Positions 1-6,813 are shown, numbered from the stretch's first letter. The stretch: 11,063 nt of DNA from an uncultured Clostridia bacterium (GCA_947589145.1 CANQCB010000046.1:1-11063), one strand, 5' to 3'. The notes: generated from the sequence alone by a model not told the origin. Translations and numbers: made by a program.

Positions 1-119
1 CCTATGAGCGCGATAAACTCCCCCTCTTCCACGTCGAAAGAGAGGTTGGACAGCGCAGTTATCTCGTCCTCCTCGCCTTCGTTGTATTTATAAGTCAGGT
101 TTTTAACGGATATTATCAT
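1..119 (-). CDS. ABC transporter ATP-binding protein, N-terminal fragment
   Basis: The gene runs off the left edge; only the first 39 codons are present. The start reads MIISVKNLTYKYNEGEEDE, then ITALSNLSFDVEEGEFIALIG. This is the first beta-strand pair of an ABC nucleotide-binding domain, with the aromatic A-loop residue (Y10 or Y12) that stacks on ATP adenine. It is cut just before the Walker A loop expected after IALIG. The wording 'KNLTYKY...ALSNLSFDVEEGEFIALIG' resembles energy-coupling-factor ATPases (EcfA) of vitamin and metal importers, but with Walker A, Q-loop and signature motif missing I would not go beyond ABC ATPase. Its ATG overlaps the TGA of the signal peptidase gene (ATGA at 116-119), so translation is probably coupled. 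Confidence 0.8.
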   Translation of the reverse strand, partial: MIISVKNLTYKYNEGEEDEITALSNLSFDVEEGEFIALI

Positions 120-766
120 TGTTCTTGCGGGGCTTTGAAATATGCGCCGTATATGAGGCCGTAGAAAGCCTCTTCGAACGAGCCGACTTCGATTTTGTCG
201 ATCACTTTTCCCTTGATCTCCGACGCTTCGACCTGCCCTACTTTGGCAAACCGCGAGTCGGTCGAATCGTTGCGGTTGTCGCCGAGCGCGAACAGACACC
301 CTTCTCTCACCGTTATGGGTTTATCGAGTTCGACGCCGATCTCCGAACGGTGATTGTTGAAATATTCCTCTTTCATCGGCTCTTTTATATAATCTTCTTC
401 GAGCGGCTCGAATTCGCCCTCCGAACCCTTTTGGATATACAAAGTCACCGCGTCGCCGTCCTTGCGGAACTCTATGGTATCGCCGCCGATAGCCACGACG
501 CGCTTTATATATAACAGATCCTTTTGAAAGGTTATGATATCTCCGCGCTCGATGTCCTCTATTTTCGGGTTTTTGGAGCAAAGCACGAATTGTCCGCTCT
601 GTAAGGTATTCGTCATGCTGCCGCCGTTCACAATGTCGAGGTTATAGGACAATACGGTTATAAAAGAAAAAACAAGAACGCCTGCAATTATGATCAAAAT
701 TATATTCAGAATCGTTCCGCATACTTTTTCGACATAATTGGGGCGTTGTAATAATTTTTCATCCAT
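116..766 (-). CDS. lepB: Type I signal peptidase
   Basis: Membrane-anchored serine protease that removes signal peptides from secreted proteins on the outer face of the membrane. From the chosen start it has 216 residues: one N-terminal membrane segment at about 19-39, the catalytic serine in GGSMTNTL (S50), the general-base lysine in YIKRVVAIGGD (K88), and the conserved GDNRNDSTDSR box at 162-172. Box B usually reads SMxPT; here the proline is Asn (SMTNT). The ATG at 766 lies 2 bases after the stop of the hydrolase gene. An in-frame ATG at 778 would overlap that gene. Neither start has a good ribosome binding site, so translational coupling is likely. The reading frame stays open to 901, but that part overlaps the hydrolase and does not resemble a peptidase N-terminus. 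The gene ends in an ATGA overlap with the ABC ATPase. Family assignment is firm; the start is less so. Confidence 0.93.
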   Translation of the reverse strand: MDEKLLQRPNYVEKVCGTILNIILIIIAGVLVFSFITVLSYNLDIVNGGSMTNTLQSGQFVLCSKNPKIEDIERGDIITFQKDLLYIKRVVAIGGDTIEFRKDGDAVTLYIQKGSEGEFEPLEEDYIKEPMKEEYFNNHRSEIGVELDKPITVREGCLFALGDNRNDSTDSRFAKVGQVEASEIKGKVIDKIEVGSFEEAFYGLIYGAYFKAPQEQ

Positions 767-768
767 GT

Positions 769-2379
769 TTATACCCATATAACGGAGGCAAGCGCAACCG
801 GATAATCGGAGTCTATGCGGAGTTCCGCAACCTCCGACCAGCCGCTGCAAAAAGAATAAGGCGATTTGAATTCCGACGCCTGCAACGTGAATTTCTTCCA
901 ATTATCCGCAGGATTGACGAACGACGTAAACGAATATTCCGCGTATTGTTTTTCCCCGTTCTCTTCCTTAAAAGTGAGCACGGTAAACTTTACGTCCTGC
1001 TCTTTCGTGGAATATAAGAGAAATTGGAGAAGCGAGGAACTTTTTCCGTAAGAACCCGCGTCGCTGAATCTGAACGTCGAAAGAGTGCCGACGTCCGACG
1101 AAATCCCCTCTATCCCGAAAGGTCCTTTTATTATCGAAACCGACCCCGTATGCGCGAGAGGCGAGTTCGCTATCCAACCGTCCGTTCCCATTTCCGTCGA
1201 ATATATTATATGCTTGTAAACCGCAGGTATTTGTTTTACTCCGAGAAGCGCGGGAACTTTCGCGAGAATGGGTGAGCTGACGGACATGCCGCCGCCCGCC
1301 TTTACGTTGACAAAGGCATATACGGGCTGTCTTACGTCAAATATATTCACCTTCGCGGTATATTCGCCCTTGCGGATCTTTTTCAGCGGCGTTTTTTTCC
1401 AATACCTTATCGCGCCGTTTGTCACGCCTTGCGAAACGAAAAGTTCGGCTTCTCCCGTAGGCGCGGTTATTTTATAGCAAAAATTACGATCTTTTTCTTC
1501 CGCGATAATCGTGGGTTGCTCGGGAATGTCTCCTTCGTTTTTCAAATAATATTTCAGCCACAGCTCCTCGTTGTTTTGCTGTTTGAAGCCTATGACGTGA
1601 TTGGCGTGCTCGCTTATGGACAGCCGAGAACCGCTCTCTTTCGATATGAGCGAATAAACGTCGCTCAATCTGTCCACGGAACCGTCCTGCTCGTTGGACG
1701 CGAGAAGAGTAAGCATGGGGACTTTTATCATCGAGGCGTACGACGAATCCAACAAAGACACGAGCCGCAGCCTGTCCGAAATCTTTTTACCCGTATTGCC
1801 GACGGAAAATTTCGTCACGGCGCAGGATATGCGCGAATCGACCGCGGCGGCTTTTATTACCGTCGTTTGCGATATGCTCTCCCCCACAAGCGCAACATGC
1901 TCGCTGTCGATCTCGTCGAAACTTGCGGCAAAGGTTATCGCGCGCATCGCTATCTGCGCCCAAATAACCCAACAATTAAGCCGTATGTCTTTCGGCGCGG
2001 TCGTGAGGCAGTCGGGCGTGAAATTCGCGTAAGACATGGAAATGGGATAAAGCGTGTGACGGTAGTCGTCGTCGCGATGACCGGCATAGTCCGGCAAGAT
2101 CACGGCGTAGCCGCGCTCGGTGTAAAAAGACGGGTCTATCTCCATAACCGACTTGTACGCGTCGCCCATATAGATCACCGCGGGAAGTTTTTTGCGCGAA
2201 TTGGGCAAAATACACCGCGCGAAAACACGCACGATGCCGTCGGGGGTCGTCGAGCCGTTGAAGTATGCCGTTATGACGCGCGCGTTTTCCGTCTTTTCGT
2301 CGGAAAGCACGGTCGTCGCAAGCGGCAATACGGAAGCGTCATAGCCCTTCCATATCAGTTGCGGAGTGAGGACTTCCAT
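769..2379 (-). CDS. Alpha/beta hydrolase (acyl esterase/peptidase-like) with C-terminal beta-rich domain
   Basis: 536 residues, no signal peptide, probably cytoplasmic. Residues ~60-280 look like an alpha/beta hydrolase: LPAVIYMGD (65-73), GYAVILPDYAGH (90-101), the nucleophile elbow ALVGESIS with S168, an acid candidate D232 in LLASNEQDGSVD, and a histidine candidate H261 in EHANHVIGF. The elbow reads G-E-S-I-S, so the last glycine of GxSxG is serine. The arrangement resembles acetyl-xylan-esterase, dienelactone-hydrolase or prolyl-oligopeptidase-type enzymes; the substrate cannot be read from sequence. Residues ~290-536 are beta-rich, possibly a carbohydrate-binding-like or Ig-like sandwich, which is inference. 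It heads a probable operon with the signal peptidase and ABC ATPase. A -35/-10 pair ends only 7 bases before the ATG and there is no convincing ribosome binding site; an in-frame TGA upstream and no other start codon nearby fix the ATG at 2379. Confidence 0.8.
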   Translation of the reverse strand: MEVLTPQLIWKGYDASVLPLATTVLSDEKTENARVITAYFNGSTTPDGIVRVFARCILPNSRKKLPAVIYMGDAYKSVMEIDPSFYTERGYAVILPDYAGHRDDDYRHTLYPISMSYANFTPDCLTTAPKDIRLNCWVIWAQIAMRAITFAASFDEIDSEHVALVGESISQTTVIKAAAVDSRISCAVTKFSVGNTGKKISDRLRLVSLLDSSYASMIKVPMLTLLASNEQDGSVDRLSDVYSLISKESGSRLSISEHANHVIGFKQQNNEELWLKYYLKNEGDIPEQPTIIAEEKDRNFCYKITAPTGEAELFVSQGVTNGAIRYWKKTPLKKIRKGEYTAKVNIFDVRQPVYAFVNVKAGGGMSVSSPILAKVPALLGVKQIPAVYKHIIYSTEMGTDGWIANSPLAHTGSVSIIKGPFGIEGISSDVGTLSTFRFSDAGSYGKSSSLLQFLLYSTKEQDVKFTVLTFKEENGEKQYAEYSFTSFVNPADNWKKFTLQASEFKSPYSFCSGWSEVAELRIDSDYPVALASVIWV

Positions 2380-2386
2380 GGGAATT

Positions 2387-2416
2387 ATTTTACTACCTAT
2401 TCTGTTCCGCTGTCAA
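2387..2416 (-). promoter_or_regulatory. Sigma-A-type promoter of the hydrolase operon, predicted leaderless
   Basis: Minus-strand TTGACA at 2416-2411, an 18-base spacer, then TAAAAT at 2392-2387. Only 7 bases separate the -10 box from the ATG at 2379, so transcription should begin at or within a base or two of the start codon. Confidence 0.65.
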
Positions 2417-2454
2417 GTGTTTTCCTTTTGCGGTGAGCCGTTGCGGACGTTTGG

Positions 2455-2483
2455 TTGACAACCGCCGCTTTACGGAATATAAT
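2455..2483 (+). promoter_or_regulatory. Consensus sigma-A promoter of the cyclophilin gene
   Basis: Perfect TTGACA (2455-2460), exact 17-base spacer, perfect TATAAT (2478-2483). The predicted start near 2490 gives a leader of about 27 bases that holds the GGAGGG ribosome binding site at 2507-2512. Expected to be strong and constitutive; no operator is obvious. Confidence 0.85.
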
Positions 2484-2516
2484 ATTTTTCGGATAAAATG
2501 TTTTTCGGAGGGAAAA

Positions 2517-3038
2517 ATGTCTGAACTTAAAGCAAGAATTACCTTTGTCAACGGGCAGGTCATCAATATCCTGCTTCGCCCCGACGTTGCGCCGATTTCC
2601 GTTAAAAATTTCACGGAACTCGCAAACGGCAAATTTTACGACGGGCTGTGCTTTCATCGCGTAATACCCGAATTTATGATTCAAGGCGGCGGCATGGCGA
2701 CGGACGGCAAAGCGCTTGCTCAAAAGAAAGCTCCGCGCGAGATCTACGGCGAATTCAAAATCAACGGTTGGAACAATACGCTGAGCCATAAACCGGGTGT
2801 GGTTTCCATGGCGCGCACGCAAGTTCTCAACAGCGCGACTTCTCAATTCTTTATCTGCGTTGCCGACTGCTCCTTCCTCGACGGGCAGTATGCGGCGTTC
2901 GGGGAGTGCGCGGACGAGGACTCCCTCGCCACGGCGATCGCCGTCAGCCGCGTGCCCACTCATTCGGTGTCGTATTACGACGACGTGCCGATTTCGCCCG
3001 TAATTATCGAGTCGATCAGGGTTTTCGAAGAAGACTGA
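2517..3038 (+). CDS. Peptidyl-prolyl cis-trans isomerase, cyclophilin type
   Basis: 173-residue single-domain cyclophilin that catalyses proline cis-trans isomerisation in protein folding. It has no signal peptide or lipobox, so it should be cytoplasmic. The family core is intact: NFTELANGKFYDG (31-43), FHRVIPEFMIQGG (46-58) with the catalytic arginine R48, GVVSMAR (94-100), NSATSQFFI (105-113) and LDGQYAAFGE (121-130). The ATG at 2517 was chosen over the upstream in-frame ATG at 2433 because GGAGGG lies 4 bases before it, the cyclophilin fold starts there, and 2433 lies upstream of the promoter. It is the only plus-strand gene in the window, monocistronic, divergent from the hydrolase operon and convergent with galE. 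Confidence 0.93.
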   Translation: MSELKARITFVNGQVINILLRPDVAPISVKNFTELANGKFYDGLCFHRVIPEFMIQGGGMATDGKALAQKKAPREIYGEFKINGWNNTLSHKPGVVSMARTQVLNSATSQFFICVADCSFLDGQYAAFGECADEDSLATAIAVSRVPTHSVSYYDDVPISPVIIESIRVFEED

Positions 3039-3049
3039 CGGTTTTCGCG

Positions 3050-3078
3050 CAAAGTCCGTCCGACTTTGTAACCCTTTT
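3050..3078 (+). terminator. Probable rho-independent terminator after the cyclophilin gene
   Basis: Perfect 7-bp stem CAAAGTC/GACTTTG (3050-3056 and 3062-3068) with a 5-base loop, followed by taaccc and a run of five T at 3074-3078 that touches the galE stop codon. The spacing from stem to T run is longer than ideal. The minus-strand side has no T run, so it is less likely to stop galE transcription. Confidence 0.5.
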
Positions 3079-4085
3079 TACCGTTTGATCTTGTTCTTGC
3101 TGTAAAATTTCCACAGGGACGAACACATATCGTCCAAGTTTCTCGTTGCTTCCCAGCCCAATTCGCGCTTGGCTTTTTGCGGGTTTGCGTAACAGGTCGC
3201 TATATCCCCGGGGCGGCGAGGCATTATCGAATACGGTAACTTTTTGCCGCACGCCTTTTCAAACGCCGCGATGACGTCGAGAACGCTGTATCCCACGCCC
3301 GTGCCGAGGTTATAAGTATAAACTCCGCTCTCTGCGATCTTTTCTATTGCGGCGACGTGCCCGAGCGCAAGATCCACGACGTGGATATAGTCTCTTACTC
3401 CCGTGCCGTCGGGAGTGTCGTAGTCGTTGCCGAATACGCCGATCTCCTTCAACTCGCCCACCGCCACTTTGGCTATGTACGGCGTGAGATTGTTCGGTAT
3501 GCCCTGCGGGTCTTCGCCGATCAGTCCGCTCTCATGCGCTCCGACGGGGTTGAAGTAACGAAGGAGCACCACCGTCCACTCTTTGTCCGAAGCGTAAAGG
3601 TCGCGAAGCATTATCTCCTGAAAATATTTCGACGTGCCGTAAGGGTTGGTCGTACCGCCCGTGCGGCAATTTTCGTCGAGAGGCAGGCGTTCGGGCGTGC
3701 CGTAAACCGTCGCCGACGACGAGAAAACTATCTTTTTGCAACCGTGCGCACGCATGGCTTGGAGCAATACGAGCGTGCCGTAGAGGTTGTTGTCGTAATA
3801 CTCGACGGGTTTTGCGCAGGACTCGCCCACCGCTTTGAGCCCGGCAAAGTGAATTACGTAATCTATTTTATGCTCGGTAAAAATTTTATCGAGCGCGGCG
3901 CGATCGCGAACGTCGGCCTCGTACAGCGCGACTTTCTTGCCCGTGATTTTCTCCACGCGTTCTATACAGTCCGGCGAAGAGTTGTAGTAGTTGTCCACTA
4001 CCACCACCTCATAACCTTTGTTCAACAGTTCGACGCAGGTGTGCGAGCCTATGTATCCCGCGCCTCCCGTAACCAAAATTTTCAT
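3078..4085 (-). CDS. galE: UDP-glucose 4-epimerase
   Basis: 335 residues, the normal length for GalE, which interconverts UDP-glucose and UDP-galactose with bound NAD in the Leloir pathway and supplies UDP-galactose for cell-surface glycans. The N-terminus MKILVTGGAGYIGSH carries the Rossmann GxxGxxG motif. The catalytic residues of the short-chain dehydrogenase fold are present: S124 in FSSSATVYG, Y149 and K153 in NPYGTSKY, the same numbers as in E. coli GalE. DNYYNSSP (31-38) binds the cofactor ribose, and RRPGDIATCYANP near the C-terminus is typical of the sugar-nucleotide-binding region. A strong AAAGGAG (4100-4094) lies 8 bases before the ATG. No other galactose gene is adjacent, so it may serve surface polysaccharide synthesis rather than galactose breakdown; that is inference. 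Confidence 0.96.
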   Translation of the reverse strand: MKILVTGGAGYIGSHTCVELLNKGYEVVVVDNYYNSSPDCIERVEKITGKKVALYEADVRDRAALDKIFTEHKIDYVIHFAGLKAVGESCAKPVEYYDNNLYGTLVLLQAMRAHGCKKIVFSSSATVYGTPERLPLDENCRTGGTTNPYGTSKYFQEIMLRDLYASDKEWTVVLLRYFNPVGAHESGLIGEDPQGIPNNLTPYIAKVAVGELKEIGVFGNDYDTPDGTGVRDYIHVVDLALGHVAAIEKIAESGVYTYNLGTGVGYSVLDVIAAFEKACGKKLPYSIMPRRPGDIATCYANPQKAKRELGWEATRNLDDMCSSLWKFYSKNKIKR

Positions 4086-4105
4086 ATTCTTAACTCCTTT
4101 CCCCT

Positions 4106-4134
4106 ATTATAGATTATTTTTTCTCCGAGCGCAA
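4106..4134 (-). promoter_or_regulatory. Probable galE promoter
   Basis: Minus-strand TATAAT at 4111-4106 with TTGCGC at 4134-4129, spacer 17 bases. The -10 is perfect; the -35 matches only its TTG half. The start near 4099 gives a very short leader beginning at the AAAGGAG ribosome binding site. Confidence 0.5.
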
Positions 4135-4156
4135 CCGATATCCGCCTGCTTTTCGA

Positions 4157-4190
4157 AAACAGCGGTTTGACAATTCGTCAACCGCTGTTT
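4157..4190 (-). terminator. Rho-independent terminator downstream of the small membrane protein gene
   Basis: Inverted repeat with arms at 4157-4171 and 4177-4190: AACAGCGGTT-GAC on both sides with one bulged T and the 5-base loop aattc. On the minus strand the stem ends in TTTTC, and on the plus strand in TTTATTTC, so it could work in both directions. It separates the stop at 4242 from the galE promoter. Confidence 0.7.
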
Positions 4191-4241
4191 ATTTCGAAGT
4201 ATCGAGATATGTCCGACGTCGGGCACCGTTTTCTTGAAATA

Positions 4242-4835
4242 TTATCTGTTATCGTTGTTTTTATTATCTCCGAAGTCGAAGGGATCGCTACCGAACGGAT
4301 CGCCGCCGAACGGGTCCGTGTCGTCGTTTTGCGTACCGTTCCCCGAATTTGCGAAACCGTCGTTATACGGATTCGCGTTCGGGGCGTTGTACATGTTGTT
4401 TATTTGCGGATTGTTTTCCATCGCCTGTTGCCACTTGTCTCTGCGGCGGAACATGGGTACGAATATCGCAAAAGACAAATACGAGAAAAGCAAGCCCATG
4501 CCGATATCGAACGCGAAAATATAATTTTCGAGTTCGTACATAAACGCGGCGGCAAAATTCAAGCCGCTGTATACCGAAAGCAAGAGGATCGAGAGCATTT
4601 CCGCGCCGACTATCTCCACGAAAATCAACACCGCGGCAAAAATATAGGGATAAAGCGACCTATCCTCTTTATTCATTCTTTTATAAGGAAAAATAAAAAG
4701 CAACCCCATGAGCGCGCCGACATATCCGGCGACGAACCCGAACATGCCGAGTACTATCCAAAGCGCTACGGCGCCAAGCGAACACGCTACGCCGACCAGA
4801 GTTGCCGTAAATCTTTTCATTGCAGGACTTTGCAA
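4242..4835 (-). CDS. Small four-helix membrane protein with Asn/Asp-rich DPFG-repeat tail (unknown function)
   Basis: 197 residues from a TTG start. I do not recognise a family. Hydrophobic segments lie at about 10-32, 34-50, 63-90 and 104-127; basic clusters YKR (51-53) and FRRRDK (129-134) flank the second and fourth. Residues ~137-197 form a low-complexity cytoplasmic tail rich in Asn, Asp, Gly and Phe, ending in DPFGG-DPFGS-DPFDFGD (174-190), encoded by a 15-base tandem unit. The TTG at 4835 is preferred over the ATG at 4820 because GGGAGG sits 6 bases before it. It lies 40 bases after the BspA-type lipoprotein gene and probably shares its mRNA, although a TATAAT lies at 4860-4855 without a recognisable -35. 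A role in the envelope alongside the lipoprotein is a guess. Confidence 0.75.
   Translation of the reverse strand: MQSPAMKRFTATLVGVACSLGAVALWIVLGMFGFVAGYVGALMGLLFIFPYKRMNKEDRSLYPYIFAAVLIFVEIVGAEMLSILLLSVYSGLNFAAAFMYELENYIFAFDIGMGLLFSYLSFAIFVPMFRRRDKWQQAMENNPQINNMYNAPNANPYNDGFANSGNGTQNDDTDPFGGDPFGSDPFDFGDNKNNDNR
4282..4326 (-). repeat. 15-base tandem repeat encoding DPFGx units
   Basis: Units at 4282-4296 and 4297-4311 differ at one position (ggatcg-c-t/c-accgaac type); a diverged third unit follows to 4326. They encode the DPFG repeats in the tail of the small membrane protein. Confidence 0.6.
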
Positions 4836-4841
4836 AGCGCC

Positions 4842-4847
4842 CCTCCC
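4842..4847 (-). promoter_or_regulatory. Ribosome binding site that selects a TTG start
   Basis: GGGAGG reads on the minus strand at 4847-4842, 6 bases before TTG at 4835 and 21 bases before the next in-frame ATG at 4820. The spacing favours the TTG. Confidence 0.65.
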
Positions 4848-4875
4848 TTTTTATATTATAATAATTACGGGAAAT

Positions 4876-5574
4876 TTATACGGGATTATATTCTCGATCT
4901 CCGTCTATGCCGCTGCCTTTGAACGCGTCCGTGCCGATTTCGCCTGCACTCGAAACGTCGAAACTATGAAGGCTGACGCAATAATAGAACGCCTCGTCGC
5001 CTATCGAATAGCCGCCGCGGTATTGGAACTCCATATCGGACAGCGCCAGGCAGCCGTAAAACGCACGGTCCCCCACACTCGTCACAACGGGATTTCCCGA
5101 GATTTTTCTCAAATTATTGCAACCTTTGAAGGCATTGGCGGGTATGGCGATTTCGGGGGCTTCGTTGCTCTTTTTGTGTGAGGGAAAGGTTACCGATTGG
5201 AGCCCGGTGCAATTTTCAAAGCAACCTTCACCGAGTTCCTTGATATTTTCGCCGAAAGTCACGGAAGTTATGAGTTCGATACCGTTAAACGCGCCGTCCG
5301 CAATTTTAATTATGGGCTTGGCAACGTCATGATCGACTACCTCACCGCCCGGTTTGTCGGGATAATAAAAACTCTGCTGCGGAACGGTAAGATCGCCGCC
5401 GGGCAAAAGCGAGCGGCTGCCGACGGACAAAACCAACCCGTCGCCGTATAAATCAAAGGAATAATAGGCGTATCTCAAATGCGCCGCGTCGTTTTCGCCG
5501 CATGCCGTAAACGCCGCCGCACTTACGGCTATAAGACATATCCCTATTAAGATTGCCAAAACTTTTTTCTTCAT
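4876..5574 (-). CDS. Lipoprotein with BspA-type leucine-rich repeats
   Basis: 232 residues. The N-terminus MKKKVLAILIGICLIAVSAA with AFTACGE is a lipoprotein signal peptide with C25 as the lipidated cysteine, so the mature protein is anchored to the outer face of the membrane. Residues ~90-222 hold BspA/TpLRR (LRR_5) repeats of the form IADGAFNGIELITSVTF, LGEGCFENCTGLQSVTFP, IPANAFKGCNNLRKI, VGDRAFYGCLALSDMEF, IGDEAFYYCVSLHSFDV and a final IGTDAFKGSG. Such repeats usually mediate binding or adhesion; no partner can be named. The signal peptide fixes the ATG at 5574, with an in-frame TAA just upstream. There is no ribosome binding site, and a TTGACA promoter ends 6 bases before the ATG, so the mRNA is probably leaderless. 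The small membrane protein gene follows 40 bases downstream. Confidence 0.88.
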   Translation of the reverse strand: MKKKVLAILIGICLIAVSAAAFTACGENDAAHLRYAYYSFDLYGDGLVLSVGSRSLLPGGDLTVPQQSFYYPDKPGGEVVDHDVAKPIIKIADGAFNGIELITSVTFGENIKELGEGCFENCTGLQSVTFPSHKKSNEAPEIAIPANAFKGCNNLRKISGNPVVTSVGDRAFYGCLALSDMEFQYRGGYSIGDEAFYYCVSLHSFDVSSAGEIGTDAFKGSGIDGDREYNPV

Positions 5575-5580
5575 AAGCGT

Positions 5581-5610
5581 ATATTACCATACGCTCGGAC
5601 GCTTTGTCAA
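5581..5610 (-). promoter_or_regulatory. Promoter of the BspA-type lipoprotein gene, predicted leaderless
   Basis: Minus-strand TTGACA at 5610-5605, 18-base spacer, TAATAT at 5586-5581 preceded by TGG (extended -10 pattern TGn). Six bases (acgctt) separate the -10 from the ATG at 5574, placing the start of transcription at about the A of ATG. Confidence 0.55.
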
Positions 5611-5661
5611 ACTATTTTTTCGGTCTGCGGCGCTCCGGGCGTTTGGGACGCGGTTTTGGGG

Positions 5662-6597
5662 TCATGCGGCTTCGCGGAGCTGTCGGTTCAGGGCTTTAAG
5701 CTGCGCTTTTGCGCGTTTGACGGCGGATCGCATTATAAAGCCCGAATAGCTGCCGTTACGAATGTAGCAATCGATTTCGTGGAACAGAGCGTAGAACGCG
5801 CACTTTATGTCGCATTTCGGGGATACGGGATACTTGGACTTATACGTCTCGTAGAGTTTGAAGGCGTTGCCCGTAAGGTTTTGTAGCTGGAACAGTTCAT
5901 ACTCTCTGTCCGCATACATGGAGTTCAGCGGGTCGATAAACCCGACGAGCTCGAAGGGTTTCTTTGTCATAATATTCATGACGTTCATGTCGCCGTGGAT
6001 CAGGCATGCCTCTTTCACCTCGTCGCCGAAAATATAGTCGTACTTTGCCCAAAGCGCCTTCGCCGCGGTGTAGATATACTTTTTGAGGCGGCGCGTTGCG
6101 AACAGCTTTTCGGCGCGTTGCATGACTTTTTGCGCGTAAGGGTAGTAATAGTCCTGCCAAGCGTCGTATTGCGGGGCGGAAATATCGCCGAATTTGGGCG
6201 AGGTGTGGCTATGCAACTCTATAAGCGCGTCGCATACGGCGTCGGCAAAGCGTTGCTTTTGTTTGCGCGACTTAAACAGCAGCGCGAAGTTCGTGAAAGA
6301 ATTGCGCCCTTCGAGAAGTTCCATGCCGAAATATTCGAAGGGCGCGCCGTCTGCCTTTTGGCGTATGAAATATACCTCGGGCACTTTGACGGGGCAATGC
6401 TCCCGCAAGACTTTAAGCTCCGCCGCTTCCTTCGCGCACAATCCGTCGCGCAAAAACGCCTTGACTACCAGCGTTTTTCCGCCCACGTCCACCTTGAACG
6501 CGCGCCCGAAAGAGCCCCCGCCGAGATATTTGACGGAGTTCGGCTTCACGCCGTCCGCTTTTACGGCGTCTGCAATTTGCGCCTTTCGGATCTTCAT
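5662..6597 (-). CDS. Aminoglycoside phosphotransferase / fructosamine kinase-fold kinase
   Basis: 311 residues, soluble. The order of motifs is that of the APH/choline kinase/fructosamine-3-kinase superfamily: a glycine-rich nucleotide loop YLGGGSFGRAFKV (24-36), the ATP lysine in LVVKAF (K46), the catalytic loop LIHGDMNVMNIM (199-210) with D203 and N208, and the metal-binding aspartate in VGFIDPLNSMYADREYEL (218-235) with D222. The IDP...DREYEL wording is closer to fructosamine kinase-like members, which phosphorylate and remove glycated amines, than to true antibiotic-resistance enzymes. Substrate remains unknown and resistance should not be assumed. It stands alone, with GAGG 6 bases before the ATG and a promoter about 170 bases upstream that leaves a long leader. 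Confidence 0.85.
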   Translation of the reverse strand: MKIRKAQIADAVKADGVKPNSVKYLGGGSFGRAFKVDVGGKTLVVKAFLRDGLCAKEAAELKVLREHCPVKVPEVYFIRQKADGAPFEYFGMELLEGRNSFTNFALLFKSRKQKQRFADAVCDALIELHSHTSPKFGDISAPQYDAWQDYYYPYAQKVMQRAEKLFATRRLKKYIYTAAKALWAKYDYIFGDEVKEACLIHGDMNVMNIMTKKPFELVGFIDPLNSMYADREYELFQLQNLTGNAFKLYETYKSKYPVSPKCDIKCAFYALFHEIDCYIRNGSYSGFIMRSAVKRAKAQLKALNRQLREAA

Positions 6598-6628
6598 ACG
6601 TCGCCTCGTTAAAGATAATTTACCCCGA

Positions 6629-6669
6629 CATTGCCGACGTTTATAGGGTCATTCGGAGCGTCGGTAATG
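6629..6669 (-). repeat. Inverted repeat in the leader of the kinase gene
   Basis: Arms CATTGCCGACG (6629-6639) and CGTCGGTAATG (6659-6669) pair over 11 positions with a 19-base loop; the single exception is a G.T pair as read on the plus strand, which is A.C in the kinase mRNA. It lies between the predicted transcription start near 6761 and the kinase ATG at 6597. No T run follows, so it is not a simple terminator. Confidence 0.5.
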
Positions 6670-6767
6670 CGGAAAATCTTATTCCCCCTCCCTAAAAAAC
6701 GTCTTTGTCAACTCTCTTTTGTGTTCAACCGAAACGTCCTTGTCCGACTCATTAACCGATCTATCTG

Positions 6768-6796
6768 AATATAGCACAAAACGGCGGGAAAATCAA
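6768..6796 (-). promoter_or_regulatory. Probable promoter of the kinase gene
   Basis: Minus-strand TTGATT at 6796-6791, a 17-base spacer and TATATT at 6773-6768. The predicted start near 6761 leaves a leader of about 160 bases before the kinase ATG. Inside the leader is a possible 14-codon reading frame (ATG at 6752, TGA ending at 6708), without a ribosome binding site. Confidence 0.5.
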
Positions 6797-6813
6797 CGGG
6801 TAAGTTAAAAAAT

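Noticed and set aside
1429..2436. 335-codon open frame on the plus strand
   Set aside because: Antisense to the hydrolase gene, Arg-rich and without motifs; the hydrolase frame carries the catalytic pattern.
5662..6597. Aminoglycoside resistance gene
   Set aside because: Only the general kinase fold is supported; the IDP...DREYEL region fits fructosamine-kinase-like proteins better, and there is no resistance-gene context.
6706..6711. TTGACA on the minus strand as a nearer promoter for the kinase gene
   Set aside because: No -10-like sequence lies 15-19 bases downstream; that stretch is G-rich (GGGAGGGGG).
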